From positions 16,484,809 to 16,548,808 of the forward strand of contig NW_022145612.1 of NCBI RefSeq assembly GCF_000002235.5: DNA of 64,000 nucleotides. The letters run 5' to 3'. The notes below the pieces were generated by a model. The model ran no database searches and had not been told where the DNA came from. It was given only the letters and a program-made list of their open reading frames with translations. The DNA comes from Strongylocentrotus purpuratus. Taxonomy: Eukaryota; Echinodermata; Echinoidea; Camarodonta; Strongylocentrotidae. The stretch's first letter is position 1. Every line of letters begins with the position of its first letter. The translations under genes were made by a program, and so were the position numbers. Below, piece after piece: positions 22,881-34,800 of the stretch.

Positions 22881-25800
22881 GTAAGTAGGTCCGTCCCATG
22901 CTGTATTCCACACAAGTTCATTCCATGTCTGATGTATGTGTCCATCAGACACTCAAGATCAAGTCTCATTATTGAATACACCAATTCAGTTAGGAGATTA
23001 TGGTATATTAAAGGCTATTAACTCTCATATGATCAGGGTTTGATCCTTGGTGCTGACATCCTTGGAACAAGATGTTGTCACCTACGATTGTCCCTCTCCT
23101 ACCAGGTGTATAGGATATGGGTATATAGCCTAGTTATGCTGGGGTAATAAAAGGTTCAGGCCCTCGGGAAGAAGAGTATTAATTTTGATTAATGAATAAT
23201 CTTATCATTATAGTTTATCATAATAGTTTATTGTCATTGTTGCTTCAACAGTTCCAGATTGGAGAATGCATGCACATAACTCTTTATCTGTGCCTACATT
23301 AAATCCAATTTCATCGGCATTATAATACTGCTAAGACTGTGTACGAAAACCTACATATTATCTTTCATAATACATATTATGTCACGTCGAATCGATAGAT
23401 ACGGTGAATAAAATCACAGGTTTTCGATCATATCCTTTTCAATGAATGAAATTTTGTCGTGGCGACCCAACTGTTCGATATTCCCAAGGTCTATAAACAG
23501 CTTATGGTTACATATGTTGGGAAAATAATACCATGCATCGAAATCAGCTGTACCGGACGTTGGCAACCTGATTTGCAATATGATTTGTTTTTTTTGTATG
23601 AACTTTTTTTATGAGGTTTTTTTTTTCTCGAAATTATTCAACAGAGTTTCGAATATAGACATAATGTTCAACACGTTTATTCCATTTATAGGTTTTTACA
23701 CATACTCCTAAATCAATTGAGAAACTAAAAATATAATACAAACGGAAACAAGAAACAAATGTCTGTAAAAACTACTTCTTCATACCAAATAATATTACTA
23801 AAAGTATCTAATGAAAGCACGAGAAATATTTCTTTGATTGTAAAATATGCGTTATTAAATCTCTCCTCCTACGACAATTAATGTATCTTTTTTTCTTGGG
23901 GTTATGTGTTAAAATTCTTGCATCCTTTTTAAGAATCTGAATAAACTCTTATAGATTCATTGGGAATGGAGGCAAAGACAGAGTTCAGAGAAAATTGCTG
24001 TGTAACGATTATAATCTTATGGTCTATGCATGACTGGTATCAGTACACACTTGCACTAGCTTAGAAAACGAAGTGGGTGAAAGATTTGTTCGATACAAAA
24101 TTTGAGTGTTGGTGGAAAGTAAATTGAATGTTTATAACACTAACAGTAAAACGTGTTAGAATACTCTAGACTAATCTATGCTTTGTGAATAATCATTTAC
24201 AGAATAACACAGTGCTTTGGTTAATGATCTATAACCAATATTTTGTATAGTAGGTCTGAATTCATTGAAGGTGAAATTGGGGATATTGTGCATTTTAAAA
24301 TAACCTACATGCCTCACCTCCAAACCGGGTCCATTGTTGCTTTGATAAAATGACAATACATACATTCCAAATTGCTTGACGTCATCTCTCTGTTTAGCAA
24401 CAATAGAAATACAGGATAAAGGTACAATAGAAGCAAGAATAGTCCAGTTACCACGTTAGACCAAAGGGGTTTTCCCGAAATTTTGCTACGGACTCACACA
24501 TTATTCCGTAACCTAGTTATTTTATAGTCAAATATTTAGCTCTTAGTCCATTGTCCAAGAGAAGTTTGATGCCCCCCTGTCACATATATTCTTATGTGTA
24601 TAGGTTTCTGAATTTGGGCAATGTAATTTTTGAAAACAGTCCTTCTTTGCCTTTTTGAAAAAGTGTTTTACATATAACCCAAAACATTCTGTTCAGTTAT
24701 GATCACAAAGTATTCATGACAAATATAAATGTATTTAAACTGTTTAAAATGTGCTATGAACCTTGGTATTTGCAGAGTAAACTGTTTATATAAAATCTTG
24801 TACAAACATTCTCATACGAGTAAATACACTTGTAGCTCGTTTACACCAATGTCTAAGATCGTGATTTGACTGAAGTATGGACATCTTTCACCGAAAGGAA
24901 CTCGTACAACAAGAGTATCCTATGTATGCATTTATTTTGCCTTACAAGTTACGACCCCGTGGTCTAAGTTCCATCGTAATATCGGGATGTTGGAGAAATG
25001 GCGATGCTTGGACCATCGTGTAAAAGTGCCAGTACATCGAGTGGTCTGCGTACAGTACTGGATCATGCTCAGTACTGTTTCCATTGACTGATTATTGATG
25101 TGAATGATTAACACAAAGAAAAAATATGAATTGTACAAAGGGTACAAAATAAAGGATACGGCAGGGTAATCATTACTTTCTGGGTTATACGTCCTTATGA
25201 ATCTATGATTGATTTGCTCTTGAATAGGCATATGGTATAAGGTATAAGTAATCACATACAGACTGTTCATGTTTGGCGGGTGTTTGGTTAGTAAAGGTAA
25301 CAACAGTTTGTCATCGAAAGAACATCTTTGATTCTCTATTGGGTGGGCACGCCTCATGGGTTTAGGGGGCTGTTAGAGGAGAGCAGCCCATAAAAGGACA
25401 TGTCTCCGAACTTCAAAGCACATCGGTAGCAAAAGCAGACTTTTGGACAGAAAAGAAGAAACGGAACATCAGTCGCCTCTGCATACTGTTAAGGACTACT
25501 ACTGTGATTCAGTCAGAACATGGGATTTGTGGGCCGCTGTCAACTTCTAAAAGGGATAAGGAAAGAGAGACGAAAACTACATTCAGTTACTGTAACTTTC
25601 CTGTTTCACCTCTTATAATTATTAATGATATTAAAAGAATGACAATAATTTTGATTCATATATATATGTATATATATATATAATGTAAAAATAAATGGTT
25701 CTGCGTCGGTGCATAAAATGAATAGGACACAAGGTAGATAAATAAAAACACCGGAGAAGTGAATATTCCACTGACGTTTCGGGCATAGCCCTTTATCGAA

Positions 25801-28800
25801 GTGATTCAAGCATAAACAACAATATACAAAATCAAAAATATATAGGCGACGCTTGGTAGTCAAGATGCAAAGGCGCGTGAGAGTACGCGAAAGAAGAGAA
25901 AAAGAGATAGAGAAACGTCACAAAGCTCAAAAGTTGGACCATTGTGACGTGAGAAAATAGGAGAAAATTAGAAATATAGGGAGCGTTAGAAGAGCGTATC
26001 TCCAGGGGAGATACGCGGAAAGCAAAAGAAAAGGAAAAGAAGAGGCGCACAGAAAGAAAAATAAGCAATTGAAAAAGCATTATGACGTAATAAAGATATT
26101 AAAGTTCAACAAAGTTCAGTGTGAGTTAGGGAAAGATCTGAAAGTGGCGTTCATCCCGTCCGGATCATAATGCTGATGACCTTCAAGTATGTGTGCTGAA
26201 ATCTTGCCGAGATGAGAAAGAAAGGAAGCTAATGGAGGAGAGGATAATCTTCAAACTTGGCACTCTCCACCCGGACGGGATGAACGCCACTTTCAGATCT
26301 TTCCCTAACTCACACTGAACTTTGTTGAACTTTAATATCTTTATTACGTCATAATGCTTTTTCAATTGCTTATTTTTCTTTCTGTGCGCCTCTTCTTTTC
26401 CTTTTCTTTTGCTTTCCGCGTATCTCCCCTGGAGATACGCTCTTCTAACGCTCCCTATATTTCTAATTTTCTCCTATTTTCTCACGTCACAATGGTCCAA
26501 CTTTTGAGCTTTGTGACGTTTCTCTATCTCTTTTTCTCTTCTTTCGCGTACTCTCACGCGCCTTTGCATCTTGACTACCAAGCGTCGCCTATATATTTTT
26601 GATTTTGTATATTGTTGTTTATGCTTGAATCACTTCGATAAAGGGCTATGCCCGAAACGTCAGTGGAATATTCACTTCTCCGGTGTTTTTATTTATCTAC
26701 CTTGTGTCCTATATATATATATATATATATATATATAGCGCTCAACACAATGCCTTTGTTGGCTTTACAGTACAGGCCTGACCTGATCATTCTGATCCAT
26801 GAACACGCACAACGCACATCTTCAATCAATTTGAGTGTTTATATCTGCCATAACCATACTGACCACTCTGTAGGAATATACAAAAGTCACTTATGATAGC
26901 TTCTGCCATTCTGCTAGTCAAATTTACCTTGGCAATATCAATGGTTTGACAAAGGGGCGCCTTGAAAAGGCTCATTACTTTGCATATTTGCGTGATCTGA
27001 AATTCTTTTCAAAAATGGTTATGTGGGATAAAGTACACACTCATCTACTTAACCCTAATAAGGCCGGGGGGGGGGGGGCATTATGGCCCCCCTCCTCCAC
27101 GATTTTCCCGATTCTTCGGGAACGAATATGGATGGCGCCCCACCGGTCGCTGAATTTTTTCTTTCGAGTCTTGCGCATCTTTAAACAATTTTTTTTTGAA
27201 AATCGGACCTACAGTGTCAAGGTCACGTGACCTTTTGTCTTTCCATGTCAGCCCGAAAATCGCTCATTTTTGTGATTTGTGTACAAAACATATGGAAATG
27301 TCATTTTTTTCTAAAAATAGATCAAACATTGGTTATTGGGTCTTGTTTAATGATTATTTTTTTTTTTTTCAAAAGACTTTATTTTCTGCAATCAAACAAA
27401 TCAGTTATACAACAAATATGGATAATTATATAAAACATAAGGTATGCAAACAATATACAAAATATAGAAACAAATGTATAATACATGAGTAAGAGTAAAC
27501 TTATACGTTGGGCCATTGCGTGTATAAAGAAAGAAAGCAGAAGGTCGCCGTTATAAGCAAAAGCTTGAGTAGACGGTCAACCGAGCTAAAATAAAAATGA
27601 GATGTGAAATATTGGCAAATTAACAAGAAGAGGGGGCCATGATACTCAAATGATATATATTACAATTAAATGTGAATATAGACAGTTGTATTCAATATAA
27701 ATAATTATAGAATTAGCATATGAATCTCATATTTATATGGCTACTGATATTATACGTTAATGACAGAGATAAGAGAGAAACTAAACAAAAACAAGGGTGC
27801 AAGTGGTGCGTGTGTGTGCAAGTGCAAGTGTCCTCAAGCGCCAAAATGTTGAATCATCAGTATTACTATGTAACGTCAGACCAAAATTTAATGTAGTTTC
27901 TAAAGTTTTAGAAAAAACGCTTTAAATTTTTTTTTTTTTTTTTTTTTTTTTAAACCTTTATACATTATATTGTGAAATAATGTGTTTTTTTAGTGTAGCT
28001 TTAAATGAATAGAGAGATGTACACTGTTTAATATGTCTAGGGAGTGCATTCCAAATGTCTGGACCGTGATATCTTATGGACTTAAGCGCTAACAAAGTTT
28101 TAGGATTGTGTAAATGAAAATCAGTACAATTACGCGTTGGATATGAGTGAACATGGGAATTAGGAATAAATACGTCATGAAAAAGAGGAAGTGAATTTTG
28201 TGTGTATTTAAACATACAGATTGCTGTTTGATATAAGTGCAAATCACTCACTTTTAAAATGTTTAATCTATAAAATAACGGATTTGTATGAGCTAAGTAA
28301 TTAGAACGAGTACAAATCCTAAGTGCTCTTTTTTGCAAGAGAAAAATTATATTTATCTTAGTTATACTACAGTTCCCCCAAACTACATTACAGTATGTAA
28401 AATAAGGTAACACTAATGCATTATATAATGTATAAAGTATTTTCTCGGGTACAAGATCCCTCATTTTACCAATTACCCCAACTGCCCTTGAAATTGATGT
28501 TGTAATATTATTTACATGATTATTCCAAGTAAGCTTTGAATCCAAAGTTATACCTAAAAATTTTGTCGATTTCCTTTCAACTATAGAAATATCATCAATA
28601 ACAATGTTTATAACCTGATCAAAGTGTGTTTGGGAAGCACAAAAATTTATAAAACATGTTTTATCTAAATTGAGTGACAATTTATTGCATTTAAACCATG
28701 TTGAGATTTTAACTAATTCATTATTGAGAGTATAAATTAGAGTATTCAAGCATTTATGAGAATAAAATATGTTGGTGTCATCTGCGAAAAGCACGTAAGT

Positions 28801-31800
28801 AAGAAGTGGTGATGACTTTACTATGTCATTAATATAAATAAGAAAAAGAAGGGGGCCTAAAATTGATCCTTGTGGAACACCACATAACACATTTAAGTTA
28901 GGGGAATTAACTGACTGAAATGAAACAAATTGCTTTCGATTAACTAAATAATTCTTAAACAAGTTTAAGGCTGTGCCTCGTATACCATAATGAGTAAGTT
29001 TTTGCAACAAAATGTTATGATTCATGGTGTCAAAAGCTTTTGACAGGTCCATAAAAACCCCAATTATATGTTCCTTATTATTAAGTGTTTGAGTTATTTT
29101 ATCACAAGATTGTATCAAAGCATAATCAGTAGAAAAACCTTTTCGGAATCCAAACTGATTGCAAATAAGAGTATTATTTTCTTGTAAAAAAGAATAAAGG
29201 CGTTTATAAACAATTTTTTCTAAAATCTTGGAAATGACCGGCAATAGCGAGATAGGGCGATAATTTTTTATTTGAGTTAAATCATCTTTTTTATGAATAG
29301 GAATCACTTTGGCTATCTTTAAGGAGTCCGGGAAAATGCCTGTCGATAGTGATAAATTACAAATATGAACTAGGGGAGAGGCCAAACAATAAATAATTTT
29401 CTTTAATAAATACACACTTATTCCATCATAACCGCATGATCTACTCATCTTAAACGATCCAACTATCTCTAATATTTCATTTTCATTCACTGGAATAAAA
29501 AATAATGAATTTTCATTAGCATCAAATAAATAATCCTTAAAGTTTTCATTTGAATGTATTGTCGAGGCTAAACGTGGACCTATACTAACAAAATAGTTAT
29601 TGAAAGCAGTAGCAATTGAATGAGGGTCCGTGATTTCATTACCACTTTCAACTATCATATCAGAGCATACTTTCTTTTTAGTTTTTAAGAGATCATTAAT
29701 TGTTTGCCATAATACCTTTACATTCCCTTGATTAGATTCTATTTTATTTGAATAATACCGTTTACGTGATACACGAATTAAAGTTGTTAATCTATTTCTA
29801 TAATGTTTATATCTATCTTTATTCTGAGCAGTTGGTTTACGCAATGATATTTTATACAAACGATTGCGAGTTAAAATTGATTTCATTAACCCCCGAGTAA
29901 TCCATGGCTGTTTTATACTTATATTATCTTTTTTTTTAATAAATGGCATATTCTTATCTATATAAAAAGAGAGTTTATGCAAAAAGTTTTGATATGATAT
30001 TATGTGGTTGTTCAGGGGTCAAAATAGTTGAATTGTAGTAAGAAATGAAATAAAACAACAAAAACAAAAAAATACGTAAGTTAAAAAAACAATGAAATAC
30101 AAAAGAAATTATCAAAACAAGAGATAACATAAGGAATAAGCTGACTCTTCCAAAAAAAAATTGTCGTATTATTATTTTAAATGATCTAATGAATATATGT
30201 GGTGAAAAAGAATACTTAACTATGAATAATATATGATTTATAGGTAAAAATGTGATTTTTTTTGGACCATATTTGTATAAATTACCATAAATATCCAAAT
30301 AAGTGAATTTTCAAAAAATTCAAATTATCATATTATTCTATACACTTCACTTGACATGCGTGCAAATTTTCGCGGAGATCGGCAGTTTCACGGCCGAGAT
30401 CTTAAGGGGGCCATAATGCCCCCCGGCCGTATTAAGACCTCAAATAGCCCGGCCTTTTTAGGGTTCAATGCTCAATATGATTTCGTCTTATTGTATTTTG
30501 TTCACTATCATGGTCACATATTTCTGTGTCTGAATTCAATAATAGTTATTTAGTAATTCGCCGGCTCAAACGGAAATAAATACTTTCCTATTTAACCTGC
30601 CGTGTGTTAGAACTATGTTAGTAAACATCTTCTCCTTATTATTATTTTTTGCACCGAACTTCAGTGACGAGCACTAGACGCGCGAACGAAACATGTTTGC
30701 ATGACGTGTTGCATATCGGAGGACTTACCAGAGTCCAGGTAGGCATCAGGGGGAGTAATCCCTGTCAACACCTGTGTTCTAATCAAGAAAACTATGTTAT
30801 TAATATGACATGCAATCGAATATATATGTACACACACTATATCCATCATAATATGATTCTACATGGGTTTCATGTCACCTCCTGCACCGCATCACCGGCG
30901 CGTCACGCTCCAAGTGAACAAACACATAATAAAATAATCATGAATAAAAAGAATTCATGTACAAAAGTAAATACGTGTCGAACATTGACACCGTAAAGTA
31001 AAGCAAGACAACATCAATACATTAACAACGTATTGAAAAATGTATAATTCACGTCCATCAACCTCAACTACATTGACAGAACTGAACTATAACCACTCCT
31101 CTTAAAAAGTATATATTTGGTTATTTTTTTAACGGCGTCTAGCTCGCTCATCGTCGAATAAGGTCAATGGCGTCTCACGTCACGTACTCAACGTGTAAAA
31201 CTCCTGTGAACGCTCAGGCATGAGCGCCTCCTCATTTACATAAATTCCAACCAACTTTAGGTACCAATAGGAAATTGTATTTCCTTTACAACCAAATAGG
31301 TAAGGCCCGTAAACAAAAAATAACAATCATATACAATCATATACAATCATATAAGGAAGATAAGATTAAAACAAAGAAGGTAATAACAGTGTCATTAGGC
31401 GTTGAAAGAGGGGAAGTGTAGTAGCATCTTATTCGCAGTAAAACCATAATGTTATTGTCACTGAATCACAATAACAAATTGAATGTAATCTTTGTCCTAT
31501 TTATTCCCAGCTTTGGCAGTCAGCCATATGCGTTGCAGTGCTAACCATGCTGTATGTAGTGGCGCTATCCGATGAGGATGTGTGTACTGTGCCAGAGAGC
31601 AACTGTACATGTTCTTCTCCATTGACGTCACGACCCCCCAGACCTTCATTTGGTGAGTACAATACATGTTGCACACGAGGTGTCATTAAGCTGACGTAGG
31701 GCTGCGTAATGGATAATGGAGTGCTGCAGCCTTTGATGCGCCACGCGAAAGTGGTATCCTACAAAGAGTGGTTGCATAATAACAGGAGTAAACATTTTGT

Positions 31801-34800
31801 TTAAGTTCCTGCGTATGGGCTACTACCCATAGGAAAGAAATGAGCCTGCCGCATACTCCTGCGGCAGACTTGCCGCAGATCTGCAGCAGACCTGCCGCAG
31901 ACAGTCATCTTTTTCACATGCAAATTAGTTTTGCCGCAGACTTGCCGCAGACTTGCCGCATACTCTTTCAGTATGATGAAGAGTCTGCGGCAGGTCTGCC
32001 GCAGACTTGCTGCAGACTTGCCGCATACTCTTTCAGTATGATGAAGAGTCTGCGGCAGGTCTGCGGCAGACTTGCTGCAGACTTGCCGCATACTCTTTCA
32101 GTATGATGAAGAGTCTGCGGCAGGTCTGCCACAGACTTGCTGCAGACCTGCCGCAGACTCTTCGTCATGAATATTCACATCTCATTTAGACCTGCTGCAG
32201 ACCTGCCGCATACTCTTTCATATCCAGTACGTGGCAATAAAGTATGCATGTAGAAGAACCAGTGATAAACTGATTGATACTTCATAATCGATAATGGCAA
32301 TATCAATATTACCAATTAGGTAATACCAATATATATATATTACCAATTAGGTATATTCTATTCTCAATTGTATTAACTTCATCACATTGATCATTTGAAG
32401 TGTATTCAAGAGTAACATTTAAAGTGACACAGGCTCGTACACATATATATACTAAATATGTATATTGTTTCTTGGTTAGTAATCATAGTTTCTTGGTTAG
32501 TAATCAATATCTAATGCTTAAACGTGAATGTAATTGTAACATGATCAGTCAAAATAATCTATTGGTTAATAATGGCAAAAGGAAAATAGAAATCACAAAA
32601 ATGATGTGCATTGTCTTAATTTGCTTAACAAATCATGATAAATGTATTTTTCTGTCACACGTGTAAAGTAATAATGAATATGCATGAGATGATTGGTTTC
32701 AATTGGCCCTATTAGACTTTGATGGGATTTCCTGTGGCAGACCTGCCGCAGACTGTTCCTGTGGCGTACTGGTATGCGGCAAGTCTGGAGCAAAGTTTCG
32801 CCCTGCCGCAGATCTGCCGCAGACTGTTCCTGTGGCATACTAGTATGCGGCAAGTCTGGAGCAAAGTTTCATCCTGCCGCAGATCTGCCGCAGACTGTTC
32901 CTGTGGCATACTAGTATGCGGCAAGTCTGCAGCAAAATTTCATCCTGCCGCAGATCTGCCGCAGACTGTTCCTGTAGCATACTAGTATGCGGCAAGTCTG
33001 CAGCAAAATTTCATCCTGCCGCAGATCTGCCGCAGACTGTTCCTGTGGCATACTGGTATGCGGCAAGTCTGCAGCAAAATTTCTTTCTGCCGCATACTTC
33101 GGCATACTCTTTGCCGCAGACTAAAAGTCTGCGGCAGGTCTGTGGCAGATCTGCGGCAGGTCTGCGGCAGGTCTGCGGCATACTTTTCACTTTCCTATGG
33201 GTACCCTTATCAGCTCAATTCGATGCGGAATGTTTGACGCAATCAAAATAACGCCTCATGTACTACGAGCACATCATTCAAAGCATCAGTTTTACCCAGA
33301 TAACAATACGACGTTACGCCAACGTGGGGCCAACGTAAGTTGTAACGTTGGTCCAACGGCGCCAACATGATGTTGGGCCGACGGCTTTCTTGTCGGCGGG
33401 CCAACGTTAGCCCGACAGTGACAAAATGACATTAAGCCAACATCGGGCCAACGTTATGCCAACCCCTATCCGACCACATGTGTCGATGTCCTCCCGACAT
33501 TGAACCAACGTTATGCCAACCTCTTTTCCACCGTATGCCGACGTCTTTCCGACATTGGAACAACGTCATCCCAACCTTTTTTTAACCATGTGCCGACGTA
33601 CGACCAACGTTATGCCAACCCCTATTCCACCATGTTCCGACGTCGTTCCGACATTGGATAAACGTTATGCCAACCCTTATCCCACCATGTGCCGACGTCT
33701 CCTCGACATTGGCCCAGCGTTATACCAACCCCTTTTCAACCATGTGCCGACGTCTCCACGACGTAGGGCCAACGTTATTCCAACCCCTATCCCACCATGT
33801 GCCGACGTCGTGGGCTGTTACGTTGGTCCATTGTCGCCAATATGATGTTGGGCCAACGGCTTTCTTGCCGGTGGGCCAACGTTGGCTCGACAGCGACGAA
33901 ATGACATTAAGCCAACATCGGGCCAACGTCCCCCCGACGTATGACCAACGTCATGTCAACCCCTATCCCACCATGTGCCGACGTCTCCCTGACGTAGGAC
34001 CAACGTAATGCCAACCCCTTTTACACTATATGCCGACGTCTCCCCGACGTTGTCCTAACATAATGCCAACCCTTTTCCCACTAAGTGCCGACCCCTCCTC
34101 CACCATGTGCCAATGCTAGACCAACGTTATGCCAACCTCTTCTCCACCATTTGCCGACGTAGAAGCAACGTTATGCAAACCCCTAGCCCATCATGTGCCG
34201 ACGTTGTACCTCCCCTTTCCAGTTCATGCACACATCCTTCTGACATTACCAACACCAACTCAACAACATATTCACACCAACATCAGTCGTCCGTTCATAA
34301 GAACATCGTCAAGATCATACTACATCGGACATGTACAATCATTCAAACACATGCATCACAACGTGACAAGGAAAATCCAGGTAGTTTAAGATTGGATTAA
34401 ATAAATAAACAGAGCAAAATCCACAAAATGAAATACTAACAAATCCATCAAAATTAGACTGAATTTGAGAAAAGTTCATTATAGAACTCGACTTACATCC
34501 CTCCGGAACATATGTATAATAACAATATTGCAGCAAGAGGGACATGTTATTTTAATTTCGTCATGTCTATGATCTGGTACATTTTAATCACTATCAAAAT
34601 TTGATAACAACTTATTTGTCCAATTTTAAAGAAAAGTTCACCATCTTGCTTCTTAGAATTTGCTCTGAATACATCCCCCTCCCTCCAAAACAAAAGCACA
34701 AGGAAAATAAACTGATTTTGTGATAAATCATACTTTATTTTATGTGTAATAAACAAACTGTTGTAAATGTGAATACAATTATTGTACGTCTTTCTTTGGT

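Larger units (their letters stand above)
6670..23703. repeat. Duplicated unit A (paralogous to ~41,130-64,000)
   Basis: Near-identical sequence starts at AAGGTCTCCAATGCACCAGT (about 6,678 and 41,133) and can be followed, with insertions and deletions, to the window end, where 64,000 corresponds to about 23,703. Shared landmarks in the same order: EGF exon, mucin-like exons, EGF/TM/tail exons, minus-strand neighbour, (GA)n repeat, tRNA-like SINE and signal-peptide exon. The true right edge of A is not resolved, because B runs off the window. Confidence 0.9.
27046..30478. mobile_element. TIR-bracketed composite containing a LINE
   Basis: AACCCTAATAAGGCCGGGGG and GCATTATGGCCCCC at 27,051-27,092 are inverted at the other end, where GGGGGCCATAATGCCCCCCG and GGCCTTTTTAGGGTT lie at 30,404-30,470. 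The simplest reading is a DNA element with AACCCTAAwAAGGCCGGG termini that was later split by a LINE insertion (27,357 or 27,928 to about 30,000). The right arm has an extra internal GGCCGGGC copy. Confidence 0.5.
31824..33203. mobile_element. Element with TACCCATAGGAAAG termini and GCCGCAGAC minisatellites
   Basis: Left end TACCCATAGGAAAG and right end CTTTCCTATGGGTA are inverse. Internally two arrays lie in mirrored layout: ~65-66-bp units (31,860-32,215, CTTTCAGTATGATGAAGAGT) and ~71-bp units (32,735-33,105, TTCCTGTGGCATACTAGTAT). Both are built from TGCCGCAGAC and its complement GTCTGCGGCA. The middle (32,216-32,730) is unique AT-rich sequence. There is no transposase frame, and peptides read through the arrays are artefacts. 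Confidence 0.75.

Noticed and set aside
25832..26602. Identical 82-codon frames on opposite strands
   Set aside because: A consequence of the near-perfect inverted repeat, not two genes. The peptide has no domain or start context of interest.
29975..30298. 107-codon minus frame upstream of the LINE ORF as a missing endonuclease or ORF1
   Set aside because: Phe/Ile/Leu-rich AT-driven translation without endonuclease or zinc-knuckle motifs.
30649..30996. Plus-strand frame with [20 protein letters not shown] resembling an LDLR-type EGF
   Set aside because: Only four cysteines fit, the rest of the frame is unstructured, and there is no good donor after the motif. A minus-strand short exon candidate overlaps it. 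Not enough to call.
31511..31652. Plus-strand exon reading [20 protein letters not shown], looking like a membrane anchor with AG/GT borders
   Set aside because: It is the antisense of the Ser/Thr/Ala-rich minus-strand terminal exon, which is longer, has a better acceptor and ends in a stop. The hydrophobic look is the expected complement of such codons.
31850..33180. CRISPR-like array
   Set aside because: Repeat and spacer are both repeated, units are self-complementary, and the host is clearly eukaryotic. It is a minisatellite within a transposon.
31801..34200. Several 60-113-codon frames with periodic Cys/Gln or Thr/Pro peptides
   Set aside because: They follow minisatellite unit length and are open in several frames on both strands, with no splice context.
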